Shown: positions 7,522 to 15,553 of the stretch, piece after piece | Numbering within the stretch: the stretch's first letter is position 1 | How the letters are laid out: each line of letters begins with the position of its first letter | Source: Candidatus Latescibacteria bacterium 4484_107 | GTDB lineage: Bacteria > Latescibacterota > 4484-107 | Length of the DNA: 21,599 nucleotides | Assembly: GCA_002059205.1 (NCBI GenBank) | Contig: MVCQ01000001.1 | Location: 1 to 21,599 of the forward strand | Reading direction: 5' to 3' | Position numbers and translations under genes: made by a program | The notes under the pieces: generated by a model | What the model was told of the DNA's origin: nothing | Database searches by the model: none | The model's input: the letters and a program-made list of their open reading frames with translations, nothing else

Positions 7522-9699
7522 ATGGAAGAAGAAAAACAGGTCGGCTTAGAGGATTATATAGATATTGTGTGGAGGCGGAAATGGATCATTCTCCTGTCCT
7601 TCGTCTCGGTTCTGGCGTCCACGACGTATTTTACATTCACCCGGCCTCCGACATACGAGGCAGCGAGCATATTGATGGTGGAAGCCGAGGAAGGGATGAA
7701 CCTGCTCGATCCGAGGGGCTCTCTGTTCGGACCGCTGGCCAAGCCGGTGGAATTTTTCGAGCGGATTATGGAGAGTCCGAGCTATCGCGATCAGGTGGCG
7801 CTGAAAGTCACAGAGCGGCTTCGAAATCCGCACGGTATCCTGCTTCCGATGGACGAAGCGCTTGATCTGGTCGAACACAATCTTACGCTCAATACGTCGA
7901 AGACCTCCGATTTCCTCGAGATCAAGGCCCACGCCGACAGCCCGCTGCTCTGTTATCTGCTGGCTGCTTCGGGTACGGAGGTGCTGAAGGATCGGAGCCG
8001 GGGGGTGGATAAAGAGGAGGCTCAGAGCGTATTGGACTTCATCGAGGACCAGAAGATCGAGGCGCAGCAGAAATTGGAGGCGGCTGAGAAAAAGCTTCAG
8101 CTGTTCAGGGAACGCGTCGGCATCGTGGGAAATGGGGAGGAAGGGGGGGCGCTGGGCAAGCTGATCGAATTGGAGAAGGAGTTGGCCGGCGTGCAGGCGC
8201 AAAAGGAACTTGCTCAGGCCAACTTAGAAGCTTATGATCTTCGAATCGCTCAGGTATTGCCCGATAAGACGGCGGGGGGGCGTGAGACCGAGGGGCTTAG
8301 TCGGGAAATCGCCACCTTAGAGAGCATACGCGCCAATCTGGTTCGACAGCCCGGGGAGCATCATGTCGAGGTGCTTTCCCTGGATAAAAAAATTGCAGAA
8401 AAGAAAAAGAAGCTGGTCGAAAGCATCGTCCAAGACACGGATGTGCGGAGTTCGGGGATGCAGGTGGAGATTGCCCAGCTTCAGGAGCGCAGAACCGCCG
8501 AAGAACTCAATATCTATGTGCTGGAGAGTCAGGAGCGCTACTACGAAAATTTGATCGAAAAGTTCAAGGCGGAACATCCCAGCATGTTGGAGAACGCCAT
8601 CGAATTGGCGCAACTGACCCGCGCACGCAAGGTGTACGAAAATATGTACAATATTCTGTTGGAGAAGGGGGAAGAGGCCAAGATCAATGCGTCCACCGGA
8701 ACCGGGGGGGTTAAAGTCGTTGAGAAGGCCCGAGAGCCTGATGAACCCGTCCCCGCCCACTCCAAGCGGAATCTGGTGTTGGGGGCGATGGTGGGACTGG
8801 GATTGGGACTGGGCATCGCTTTTGCCCTGGAGTATATGGATAACACGATTCGGACCGCCGAGGACCTCTCGCGGACGCTGGGCCTGTCGGTGATGGGGAC
8901 GATCCCGGATATTCAAAAACTGGAGAATATGCAGAGGAAACGTTCCGGCAAGAAAAAACGGAAGGGGGGAGGAGAACGGGACGATCCGGGTCTGATTTCC
9001 CGATACGAAACCAAGGATATGGTGGTGGAAAGCTATCGTTCCCTGCGCACCAATCTTCAGTTTGCCAGTGTGGACAAGCCCCTGAAATCCATGTTGATCA
9101 GCAGCCCGGGCCCCATGGAAGGGAAGACGCTCACGGTGGCGAACCTGGGCATCTCGTTTGCGGAAATGGACAAGCGGACGATCATTGTGGATGCGGACCT
9201 GAGAAGGCCTCGCCAGCATAAGTTGTTCGGTGTGGGGAAGGAACCGGGACTGACGGATTACCTCGTGGGCACTGCAAGCTTGGAGGATGTGATCTTGCCC
9301 ACCGAGGTGGACCATTTGAGCTTGATCCCGGCGGGCAGAGGCTCTCCCAATACCGCGGAAATGCTGGGTTCCAACAGGATGAGCGATCTGATCCGGAAGT
9401 TGATCTCGGAACACGACATCGTGCTTTTCGATTCTCCGCCTCTGGTCCCCGTCACCGATGCCGCGCTGTTGGCTTCTAAGATGGATGGGGTCCTTCTGGT
9501 TACCAAGTATGCTTCTACTCACAAAGACGCGGTGCATCATGCTTTGGAGATTCTGGAGAAAGTAGGCGCTCCCACCATCGGGGCCATTCTGAACGACGTA
9601 GAGGTCGTTCGGAGGCTCGGGTACTATCGTTATTACTACAACAACTACTACTACTATACCTACCACGAAGATGAGAAAAAAGAAGAAACCAAAGCCTGA
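7522..9699 (+). CDS. Wzz-type co-polymerase fused to BY-kinase (Wzc-like)
   Basis: A 725-residue inner-membrane protein that controls chain length and export of surface polysaccharide through tyrosine autophosphorylation. A Wzz domain (about 8-100) contains the first TM helix (WIILLSFVSVLASTTYF). A long periplasmic coiled-coil region follows (about 165-400). The second TM helix is at about 414-436 (LVLGAMVGLGLGLGIAFAL). A basic linker (KRSGKKKRKGGG) leads to the kinase domain, with Walker A GPMEGKT (530-536), Walker A' IIVDADLRRP (D557, D559) and Walker B VLFDSPP (D637). The tail from 701 to 714 holds ten tyrosines (YYRYYYNNYYYYTY), the expected phosphorylation cluster, then an acidic/lysine end. 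It overlaps the next gene by 29 bases. ATG 7522 has a strong GAAGGAGG site. Confidence 0.93.
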   Translation: MEEEKQVGLEDYIDIVWRRKWIILLSFVSVLASTTYFTFTRPPTYEAASILMVEAEEGMNLLDPRGSLFGPLAKPVEFFERIMESPSYRDQVALKVTERLRNPHGILLPMDEALDLVEHNLTLNTSKTSDFLEIKAHADSPLLCYLLAASGTEVLKDRSRGVDKEEAQSVLDFIEDQKIEAQQKLEAAEKKLQLFRERVGIVGNGEEGGALGKLIELEKELAGVQAQKELAQANLEAYDLRIAQVLPDKTAGGRETEGLSREIATLESIRANLVRQPGEHHVEVLSLDKKIAEKKKKLVESIVQDTDVRSSGMQVEIAQLQERRTAEELNIYVLESQERYYENLIEKFKAEHPSMLENAIELAQLTRARKVYENMYNILLEKGEEAKINASTGTGGVKVVEKAREPDEPVPAHSKRNLVLGAMVGLGLGLGIAFALEYMDNTIRTAEDLSRTLGLSVMGTIPDIQKLENMQRKRSGKKKRKGGGERDDPGLISRYETKDMVVESYRSLRTNLQFASVDKPLKSMLISSPGPMEGKTLTVANLGISFAEMDKRTIIVDADLRRPRQHKLFGVGKEPGLTDYLVGTASLEDVILPTEVDHLSLIPAGRGSPNTAEMLGSNRMSDLIRKLISEHDIVLFDSPPLVPVTDAALLASKMDGVLLVTKYASTHKDAVHHALEILEKVGAPTIGAILNDVEVVRRLGYYRYYYNNYYYYTYHEDEKKEETKA

Positions 9700-10843
9700 G
9701 AAAAAGGCAAGAAAGAAAGGGAGAAAAAGAGAAAAGAGCCTTTTCCCCATTGTTTCAGGAGCGGCACTGGTCGGTTTTCTCCTCGGGGCCGGCACCTTCT
9801 TTCTTCTCAGCGACAAACGGCCGGAGAAGCCTGTTGAGGAAGCGCCCCAATGGGAGATTGGTTGTACTGCTTTTTCGGATCGTTTTCGGGCGGGCCTGGG
9901 GCCGTGTCTGAAGGCGTTAGGCATCTGGAAGGAGTTGATCCGGGAGCGCTCACCGAGAGGGGAGGAGGCATTCCACCGGATTCGGGTGCGTGTGCCCCGC
10001 GATCTGTCTCCGTTGGTGTGCAACTTGGAGATCACCCGTTTGGCGCACCGGCTCAAGGGGCAGGTGATCTCGGCGGTGGAGACTCCGAAGCAGGCTGCCG
10101 TGGTGATGACGCTGGGCGTAAAAGGAGTGCCCACCGATGTGGTTACTTTGGTCCGGGACGCGGAGATCGTCCGGAGGGCGGGCCGAATCGGCATCATACT
10201 GGACGATTTCGGACCCCAGAAGTCGAAGCGGATCGAGGCGTTTTGCCGCATTCCTCAGCGTTTGACCCTGTCCGTCTTTCCGAACAGGAAGTACTCCGGG
10301 AAGGTCGCCGAAACCATCCATCGGAGCGGCCATCAGGTGTTGATTCATCTTCCGATGGAGCCGCACAATTATCCGAAGGAGGATCCGGGGGAGGATGCGA
10401 TCTACGTGTGGCAATCCATCGAGGAGATACGAAAACGCACGAGAACCGCGATCGGTACCGTGCCCCACGCAGTGGGACTGAACAATCACATGGGATCCCG
10501 AGCCACCGAAGACGAAGAGGTGATGCGAGCGGTGCTCGGGGAGGTGAAACGGAAGAAACTTTTCTTTGTGGATAGCTATACCTCCAGCAGATCGGTGGCG
10601 TTTCAGGTAGCGAAAGCGATGAAGTTGCGTTGCGCCCGACGGGCGGTCTTCCTCGACCATGTGGATGATGCCCAGGCGATCCGGATGGCGCTGACAAAAT
10701 TGGCCAATCTCGCGGCGCAAAATGGAAGCGCTCTCGGCATCGGACACCCTCGTCTCAATACGTTGGAGGTTCTGAAAGACGAGCTTCCGAAGCTGCAGAA
10801 GCAAGGGTTTCAGTTTGTTTGGGCCTCGGAATTGGTTGAGTAA
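9671..10843 (+). CDS. Divergent polysaccharide deacetylase (DUF610/YibQ type)
   Basis: A 390-residue protein anchored by one N-terminal TM helix (about 25-46, FPIVSGAALVGFLLGAGTF) after a very basic cytoplasmic tail. An unassigned periplasmic domain (about 60-170) comes next, then a divergent NodB-like deacetylase barrel from about 173. Candidate active-site residues are D178-D179 (GIILDDFG), H226 and E230 (LIHLPMEP), N271-H273 (NNHMGS) and H359 (GIGHPRLNT). The family is thought to act on cell-wall or surface glycans, but its chemistry is poorly established. The start lies inside the 3' end of the BY-kinase gene, suggesting coupled translation and a shared glycan role. The fold assignment is good; the substrate is unknown. 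Confidence 0.85.
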   Translation: MRKKKKPKPEKKARKKGRKREKSLFPIVSGAALVGFLLGAGTFFLLSDKRPEKPVEEAPQWEIGCTAFSDRFRAGLGPCLKALGIWKELIRERSPRGEEAFHRIRVRVPRDLSPLVCNLEITRLAHRLKGQVISAVETPKQAAVVMTLGVKGVPTDVVTLVRDAEIVRRAGRIGIILDDFGPQKSKRIEAFCRIPQRLTLSVFPNRKYSGKVAETIHRSGHQVLIHLPMEPHNYPKEDPGEDAIYVWQSIEEIRKRTRTAIGTVPHAVGLNNHMGSRATEDEEVMRAVLGEVKRKKLFFVDSYTSSRSVAFQVAKAMKLRCARRAVFLDHVDDAQAIRMALTKLANLAAQNGSALGIGHPRLNTLEVLKDELPKLQKQGFQFVWASELVE

Positions 10844-10862
10844 AAGGCAATGAAGGGGGGAA

Positions 10863-12002
10863 GTGATCGCTGAGATCCATTTTCGATTCCGGGTGATCAA
10901 AAAGGATCGGCACACGTCGGCCCGGGCCGGGGTGCTGAGTACGCCGCACGGAGAGATTCCTACGCCGGTGTTTATGCCAGTCGGGACGCAGGGAACGGTG
11001 AAGGCGCTCTCCCAGCAGGAGTTGGCGGTTTCCGGAGCCGGGATTATTTTGGGGAATGCGTATCATCTCTATCTGAGACCGGGGATGGAAACGATTCGGG
11101 AAGCCGGGGGGCTGCATCGATTTATCGGTTGGGATCACGCGCTTCTGACCGACAGCGGGGGCTATCAGGTATTCAGCCTCGCGGATCTGAATCGGATCAC
11201 GGAGGAGGGGGTCGCGTTTCAGTCGCACATTGATGGGGCGCATCATCTCTTCACCCCGGAAAAGGTGATGGAGATCGAGCATACCCTGGGGGCGGATATC
11301 ATCATGGCTTTCGACGAGTGTGCCCCGTATCCGTGCACTCACGAATACGCCAAACAATCCCACGAGCGCACCTTACGCTGGGCGGAACGTTGTCAGAAGC
11401 ATCTTGAGACGCTGTCGGGTCAGGAGGAGCGTCCGGAGCAAGCCTTATTCGGCATCGTGCAGGGGAGTGTCTTTCCCGACCTGAGGGGGCAGAGCGCGAA
11501 GGCGCTTTCGGCCATGGATTTCCCCGGCTACGCCATCGGCGGACTTTCGGTGGGCGAGCCTAAGCCCGTGATGCTGGATATGCTGGAGGAGGTGTTGCCG
11601 TATCTTCCAACGGAGAAGCCGCACTATCTGATGGGCATAGGGCATCCTGAGGATCTGGTGGAAGGCGTGGCCCGGGGGATGGACATGTTCGACTGTGTGG
11701 TTCCCACGCGCTACGGGAGGAACGGAACCGTGTTCACCCGAAGCGGCAAGCTCGTAGTCAAGAATGCTCCGTACGCCAGGGATTTCTCGCCCATCGATCC
11801 CGAATGCCCTTGTCCGGTTTGTCAGCACTATACCCGAGCGTACCTGCGTCACCTTTTTCAGGCGGGGGAGATTCTGGCGCTTCGACTGGCCACGCTCCAC
11901 AATATCTATTTCTTTATGGAAATGATGCACGAGATGCGGGAGGCGATACTGCACGATGTGTTTTCGGAGTGGAGCGAACGGTTTCGGGCGACGTATGCAT
12001 AA
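10863..12002 (+). CDS. tgt: tRNA-guanine transglycosylase (queuine tRNA-ribosyltransferase)
   Basis: A 379-residue TIM-barrel enzyme that exchanges guanine-34 of GUN-anticodon tRNAs for preQ1, the base later made into queuosine. The general base is D97 in LTDSGGYQVFSL. The nucleophile is D277 in MFDCVVPTRYGRNGTVF. The structural zinc site is C315, C317, C320 (CPCPVC) and H346 (LATLHNIYF). All are intact and the length matches the bacterial family. The start is GTG 10863, directly after a GAAGGGGGGAA ribosome site and 19 bases after the deacetylase stop. Together with queH, it indicates that this organism modifies tRNA with queuosine. Confidence 0.96.
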   Translation: MIAEIHFRFRVIKKDRHTSARAGVLSTPHGEIPTPVFMPVGTQGTVKALSQQELAVSGAGIILGNAYHLYLRPGMETIREAGGLHRFIGWDHALLTDSGGYQVFSLADLNRITEEGVAFQSHIDGAHHLFTPEKVMEIEHTLGADIIMAFDECAPYPCTHEYAKQSHERTLRWAERCQKHLETLSGQEERPEQALFGIVQGSVFPDLRGQSAKALSAMDFPGYAIGGLSVGEPKPVMLDMLEEVLPYLPTEKPHYLMGIGHPEDLVEGVARGMDMFDCVVPTRYGRNGTVFTRSGKLVVKNAPYARDFSPIDPECPCPVCQHYTRAYLRHLFQAGEILALRLATLHNIYFFMEMMHEMREAILHDVFSEWSERFRATYA

Positions 12003-12019
12003 GGCATAAGGCTGAGGAG

Positions 12020-12085
12020 CATTTCAAAAAACGCCTGGGGAGTGTAGAACTTTCTGAAATTTCTGGAAGTTAGGGAATGAAGGGG
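12020..12085. repeat. Dispersed intergenic repeat, copy A
   Basis: The stretch from CATTTCAAAAAACGCCTGGGG to GAACTTTCTGAAATT and AGTTAGGGAATGAAGGGG parallels a second copy at about 12738-12825. Both have TTTCAAA, then GCCTGGGG, then GTG, then AACTTT-TGAAAT, then TTAGG-AATG in the same order. TTTC...GAAA pairing gives a hairpin. Each copy lies just before a gene on the same strand. Confidence 0.55.
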
Positions 12086-12107
12086 TGGGGAAAGGAGGGA
12101 ATGTGTC

Positions 12108-12713
12108 ATGGTTCAGATGAAGGTCGTAGCCGTGGGAATCGAACCGACGAACCACACTCCGTTTGTTCTGCTGAAGAACGAGGAGGAGGAGTTGGCCTTG
12201 CTCATCGGGATCGGGATTTTCGAGGCCACCCAGATCTCCATGAAGCTGGAGCACCAACAGCCGCCGAGGCCGATGACGCACGACCTCCTCAAATCGGTCC
12301 TGGACGGATTGGGCGCGAAGGTGTCTAAGGTGTTTGTAAACAAACTGGCACAAGATACTTTTTTTGCTCAGATTACGTTGGAGATGAACGGAGCCGTCGT
12401 AGAGATTGATTCCCGTCCGAGCGATGCCATCGCTTTGGCGCTCCGGGTGGAGGTTCCCATTTACGTAGCTGAGGAGGTATTGGATCAGGCGGGAATCCGG
12501 GTGAAGGAGGTTGGTGAAGGGGGCAAAATGATCCAGGAACAGATCGGACATCCCGACGTCTCCCCCGCGCTCTCGAAGGCCGCGGAGTTTGGGAAAAAAA
12601 TCGGCGTTCTCAGAGTACGCCTGAAGAAGGCTGTGGAAGAGGAGGATTACGAAACGGCGGCGGCTATTCGGGACGAAATCCGGGGGTTGGAGAAGCCCGC
12701 GGAAGGGAATTAG
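12108..12713 (+). CDS. Bifunctional nuclease domain (DUF151) with C-terminal UVR domain
   Basis: A 201-residue cytosolic protein. Residues 1 to about 130 are a BFN/DUF151 domain, a small fold reported to have RNase and DNase activity in plants and found widely in bacteria. It is recognised by RPMTHDLLKSVLDGLGA, KVFVNKLAQDTFFAQI and IDSRPSDAIALALR. Residues about 165-198 form a UVR-like helical hairpin (RLKKAVEEEDYETAAAIRDE), the motif that lets UvrB and UvrC or Clp regulators pair. The BFN-UVR fusion is common in several phyla. The start ATG is 7 bases after AAAGGAGGGA. A second in-frame ATG lies 3 codons later. Its cellular target is not established. Confidence 0.9.
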   Translation: MVQMKVVAVGIEPTNHTPFVLLKNEEEELALLIGIGIFEATQISMKLEHQQPPRPMTHDLLKSVLDGLGAKVSKVFVNKLAQDTFFAQITLEMNGAVVEIDSRPSDAIALALRVEVPIYVAEEVLDQAGIRVKEVGEGGKMIQEQIGHPDVSPALSKAAEFGKKIGVLRVRLKKAVEEEDYETAAAIRDEIRGLEKPAEGN

Positions 12714-12737
12714 GGGCTTGGATGCATGCGCAAGTGA

Positions 12738-12825
12738 GATGGGAAAGATTTCAAAGATTGCCTGGGGCGCGTGGGGAATTTTTTAACTTTTTGAAATCTT
12801 GGCAATTTAGGCAATGGGGACGGGA
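12738..12825. repeat. Dispersed intergenic repeat, copy B
   Basis: This copy resembles the stretch at 12020-12085: AAAGATTTCAAAGATTGCCTGGGG, then AACTTTTTGAAATCTT, then GGCAATTTAGGCAATGGGG. AGATTTCAAA and TTTGAAATCT are exact complements, forming a hairpin, and ATTGCC pairs with GGCAAT. It is also reminiscent of the outer arms (GATTTCCAAAG) of the inverted repeat at 3292-3478. Confidence 0.55.
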
Positions 12826-12842
12826 GGCATTAGGGAGGGAAA

Positions 12843-13595
12843 ATGGCTGAACTTTCTTTTTTCGACTGCCATTGCATGATCGGCCGGCGCACCGAGCACG
12901 AGCCGGGGGAAATCTGGCGGGTGGATCAGTTGCTAACGGATATGGCGTATTTCGGGATCGCCCGGACGTTGGTGTTCCATGCGCTCGCGAAGGAATATGC
13001 CCCCTCGGTTGGAAACGAGCGCTTGTTGGAGGAAATCGAGGGCCGGGAGTCGCTTTACGGATGCTGGGTGGCGCTGCCTCCGCACACGGGAGAGATGGAA
13101 AAGCCGGAGGCGTTCGTACAGGCGATGATCCGGGCGGGCGTCGGAGCCGTCCGCGTATTTCCGAAACTGCATGCCTTCTCGTTGGACGAATGGTGCTGCG
13201 GCCCCCTGTGGAAGGCGTTGGAGGCGCGTCGGATTCCGGTGCTGATAGACAAAGATCAGGTCGAGTGGCCCGAGGTGTGGAAACTGTGTAAGGCGCACCC
13301 AAACCTTCCGGTGATTCTGACCGGCGTGGGCTATCGGGAGGATCGAAATTTTTATCCGCTGTTCGAGGCATGCGACCAGTTGTACGTGGAAATATCGTGG
13401 TATGGAGTGCACCTCGGGATCGAGGCGATCTGTCGCCGCTTCGGCGCGGGACGGCTGTTGTTCGGGACGCGGATGCCGTTTTTTACCCCGGGCACGGCGC
13501 TGACCGCGGTGCGTTACGCGCAGATTTCCTCGGAGGAAAAACGCCGGATTGCGGGGGAAACCTTGCGGCGGCTGTTGGAGGATGTGATCCAATGA
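12843..13595 (+). CDS. Amidohydrolase-like protein with lost metal ligands (probable pseudoenzyme)
   Basis: A 250-residue TIM-barrel protein of the amidohydrolase_2 (COG2159) type, recognisable by comparison with the next gene. The two align from FFDCHCMIG (VIDGHCHMG in the partner) to LLFGTRMPFF (ILFGSDMPFI). Every metal ligand of the partner is replaced here: HxH becomes H10-x-M12, the mid-barrel His becomes D136 (VLIDKDQ), the next His becomes T160 (VILTGVG), and the C-terminal Asp becomes R210 (GTRMP). The frame is intact and codon use resembles neighbours, so it is not a decaying gene. It overlaps the next gene by the 4-base ATGA, so the two are probably made in equal amounts and may form a complex. 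Hydrolase activity is unlikely; a structural, ligand-binding or allosteric role is inferred. Confidence 0.75.
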   Translation: MAELSFFDCHCMIGRRTEHEPGEIWRVDQLLTDMAYFGIARTLVFHALAKEYAPSVGNERLLEEIEGRESLYGCWVALPPHTGEMEKPEAFVQAMIRAGVGAVRVFPKLHAFSLDEWCCGPLWKALEARRIPVLIDKDQVEWPEVWKLCKAHPNLPVILTGVGYREDRNFYPLFEACDQLYVEISWYGVHLGIEAICRRFGAGRLLFGTRMPFFTPGTALTAVRYAQISSEEKRRIAGETLRRLLEDVIQ

Positions 13596-14386
13596 GCGAT
13601 TTCAGAGAGAGCGTTTTTTTGAAACGGGCCGAGGCCGGAGAAACGTTAACGGACGCGCTGGTCATCGACGGGCATTGCCACATGGGTCCCTATTTCGGTT
13701 TCCATATCCCGGACAACGACATCGGGTCGATGCTGCGGGTGATGGATCGGGTCGGGATCGATACGATCATCGCTTCGCCGCACGTGGCCATCGGGCCGGA
13801 TTTTCGCTTGGGCAACGATCTGATCGCGGAGGCGATGCAGCGATATCCGGGGCGCGTACTGGGATACGCCTTCCTCAATCCGAGATACGAGGACGGCGTG
13901 TTGGCCGAATTGGAGCGCTGCGTGTCTCTCGGGATGCGGCAGATCAAGTTGCACAGTTGTAATGGAGTTCCGTACGACGGGGAGCGGTACCGCCCGGCTT
14001 ATGCGTTCGCGAACGAGCAGGGCTTCCCCATTCTGGCGCACACGTGGGGCAAAGAGGCGGAGGTGTTTGATTCCCTGGCGGAGGAATATCCGAATATCCC
14101 GTTTATCCTTGCGCATTCGGGCGTGAGCGATTTTGACACCTACGTGAAATTGGGGAAAAAACGTCCCAATATCTATCTCGATCAAGCGACCTCGCACGTG
14201 GGATATGGCTGGATCGAGCGGTTCGTGGAGGAAGTGGGCGCGGAGAAAATCCTCTTCGGCTCCGACATGCCCTTCATCTCCGCGCCGCAGCAGATCGGGA
14301 AGGTGCTTTACGCGCGAATCAGCGATGCGGACAAGCGGAAGATTCTCGGAGAGAATGCAAAACGGATATTCAGGTTGGAATCATAA
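13592..14386 (+). CDS. Metal-dependent amidohydrolase family protein (COG2159-like)
   Basis: A 264-residue TIM-barrel hydrolase or lyase of the amidohydrolase_2 type. The metal ligands are present: H28 and H30 (VIDGHCHMG), H150 (ILAHTWGKEAE), H175 (FILAHSG) and D225 (LFGSDMPFI). The family includes decarboxylases, lactonases and other C-C or C-O hydrolases, so the reaction cannot be named. The start is ATG 13592, inside the ATGA overlap with the preceding gene; the open frame runs back to 13370 but only antisense-like residues are encoded there. Its degenerate paralogue is immediately upstream and a PfkB sugar kinase follows about 110 bases later, pointing to a small sugar or polyol breakdown unit. 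This is inference from context. Confidence 0.88.
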   Translation: MSDFRESVFLKRAEAGETLTDALVIDGHCHMGPYFGFHIPDNDIGSMLRVMDRVGIDTIIASPHVAIGPDFRLGNDLIAEAMQRYPGRVLGYAFLNPRYEDGVLAELERCVSLGMRQIKLHSCNGVPYDGERYRPAYAFANEQGFPILAHTWGKEAEVFDSLAEEYPNIPFILAHSGVSDFDTYVKLGKKRPNIYLDQATSHVGYGWIERFVEEVGAEKILFGSDMPFISAPQQIGKVLYARISDADKRKILGENAKRIFRLES

Positions 14387-14494
14387 TGGCAATTTGGAAT
14401 CGGGAATGAGCGCACCAAGTAAGATGCAGACCACTTTGCATTTAGCATTTAGCATTTCGCATTTTTCATTGAGGTTTTTGCGGGGGGCAGTCCG
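14387..14494. repeat. Short low-complexity spacer with TTTAGCAT/TTCGCATT repeats
   Basis: Between the amidohydrolase and kinase genes, TTTGCATTTAGCATTTAGCA continues into TTTCGCATTTTTCATT, four to five degenerate copies of a 7-8 base unit. A similar low-complexity motif (GCAAATTGCAAAGCGCAAAG) occurs at about 7238-7257 in the opposite sense. A GCGGGGGGCAG ribosome site for the kinase closes the spacer. Confidence 0.5.
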
Positions 14495-15430
14495 ATGACC
14501 GACGTAGTCTCTGTGGGTATCCTCGTTGCGGATGCACTGGGGAAGCCGATTGACCGGATTCCGGAGGAGGATCGTCTGGCGCTGTTCGAGCGGATGGAAC
14601 TGCACATCGGCGGGTGCGCGGCGAATACGGGGATCGCGCTGAGCAAATTGGGCGCGAAGGTGAAGGTGGTGGGAAAAGTAGGCGCGGACGGGTTCGGGGA
14701 TTTTATTGTGAAGACCTTGCGGAAAAAAAACGTAGATGCCGACGGCGTGGTCCGGGACTCTTCCGTGAGCACGTCGTTTACGTTCGTGATGATCACCTCG
14801 GCGGGCAAACGGCGTTTTCTGCATTGTATGGGCGCCAGTGCGGCGTTCTCTCTAAACGACATTGATCTCTCGGTGCTGGACGATGCGCGGATTCTGCACG
14901 TGGCCGGCACCTATCTGATGCCCACCTTCGACGGGGAACAGACCGCCGAGCTTTTGAAGCAGGCGCAAAAACGCGGGGTGATCACCTCGATGGATACGGC
15001 GTTCAACGACCAGGTGAAAGATTGGAGTGAAATCGCCGATCTGTGCCTGCCGTATTTGGATTATTTTCTGCCGAGCTTCGAGGAGGCGGAGAAGATCACA
15101 GGCGAATCTGATCCTCAGGTTATCGCGAGGAGGCTGAAGGAACTTTGTCCCGGAATGGTGGGCATCAAGTTGGGCGCGGAGGGATTTTATCTGAAGACGG
15201 ACGAGGTAGAAAGATGGATTTCGCCCTATTCGGTGAAGGTGGTGGACACCTCCGGGGCTGGTGATTCTTTTGTGGCCGGATTTCTCAGGGGCATTTTGGA
15301 AGGCTGGGATGCGGAGCGTTGCGCCCGCTTCGGAAGCGCCACGGCGGCCTTCTGCATCGGGGCGATCGGTTGCACGGCGGGCCTGCGTTCGATGCAGGAG
15401 ACGTTGGACTTTATGGAACGCGCCCGATAG
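14495..15430 (+). CDS. PfkB-family carbohydrate kinase
   Basis: A 311-residue ribokinase-fold cytosolic kinase that phosphorylates a sugar, sugar acid or nucleoside using ATP. The N-terminal PfkB signature is GGCAANTGIALSKLGAKV (from residue 39), and KVVGKVGADGFG follows. The C-terminal signature with the catalytic base is DTSGAGDSFVAGF, with D257. FLHCMGASAAFSL and YLMPTFDGE are substrate-side segments. The length is typical. It is probably the last gene of the run that starts at tgt or the BFN gene, since a strong terminator lies 70-110 bases downstream. Its substrate is unknown, but it presumably shares a pathway with the two amidohydrolase-like genes upstream. Confidence 0.92.
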   Translation: MTDVVSVGILVADALGKPIDRIPEEDRLALFERMELHIGGCAANTGIALSKLGAKVKVVGKVGADGFGDFIVKTLRKKNVDADGVVRDSSVSTSFTFVMITSAGKRRFLHCMGASAAFSLNDIDLSVLDDARILHVAGTYLMPTFDGEQTAELLKQAQKRGVITSMDTAFNDQVKDWSEIADLCLPYLDYFLPSFEEAEKITGESDPQVIARRLKELCPGMVGIKLGAEGFYLKTDEVERWISPYSVKVVDTSGAGDSFVAGFLRGILEGWDAERCARFGSATAAFCIGAIGCTAGLRSMQETLDFMERAR

Positions 15431-15501
15431 GAGAAAAAGAGATCATCAATACGAGGGTAACTCGAAAGATAATCGCGACGTAAACGCCGCCTGTCTCTAT
15501 G

Positions 15502-15541
15502 AAAAAGGCTTCTCTTCGTAAAAAAAGAGAAGCCTTTTTTT
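15502..15541. terminator. Bidirectional rho-independent terminator
   Basis: A perfect 15-bp stem (AAAAAGGCTTCTCTT / AAGAGAAGCCTTTTT) with an 8-base loop is followed by seven T on the + strand and preceded by five A, giving a U-tract in both directions. It lies between the PfkB gene (+) and the convergent minus-strand gene ending at 15554, and can serve both. Confidence 0.92.
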
Positions 15542-15553
15542 GTCCCGTCCGAT

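Noticed and set aside
8317..10251. A 644-codon open frame on the minus strand opposite the BY-kinase and deacetylase genes
   Set aside because: It is antisense to two genes with clear domains and motifs; its translation is low-complexity (His/Arg/Pro-rich) with no family signature. Similar antisense frames at 270-1538 and 2128-3381 were rejected for the same reason.
13370..13591. Upstream extension of the second amidohydrolase gene
   Set aside because: This part lies wholly within the coding region of the preceding gene in another frame; the ATGA-overlap start at 13592 gives the normal N-terminus.
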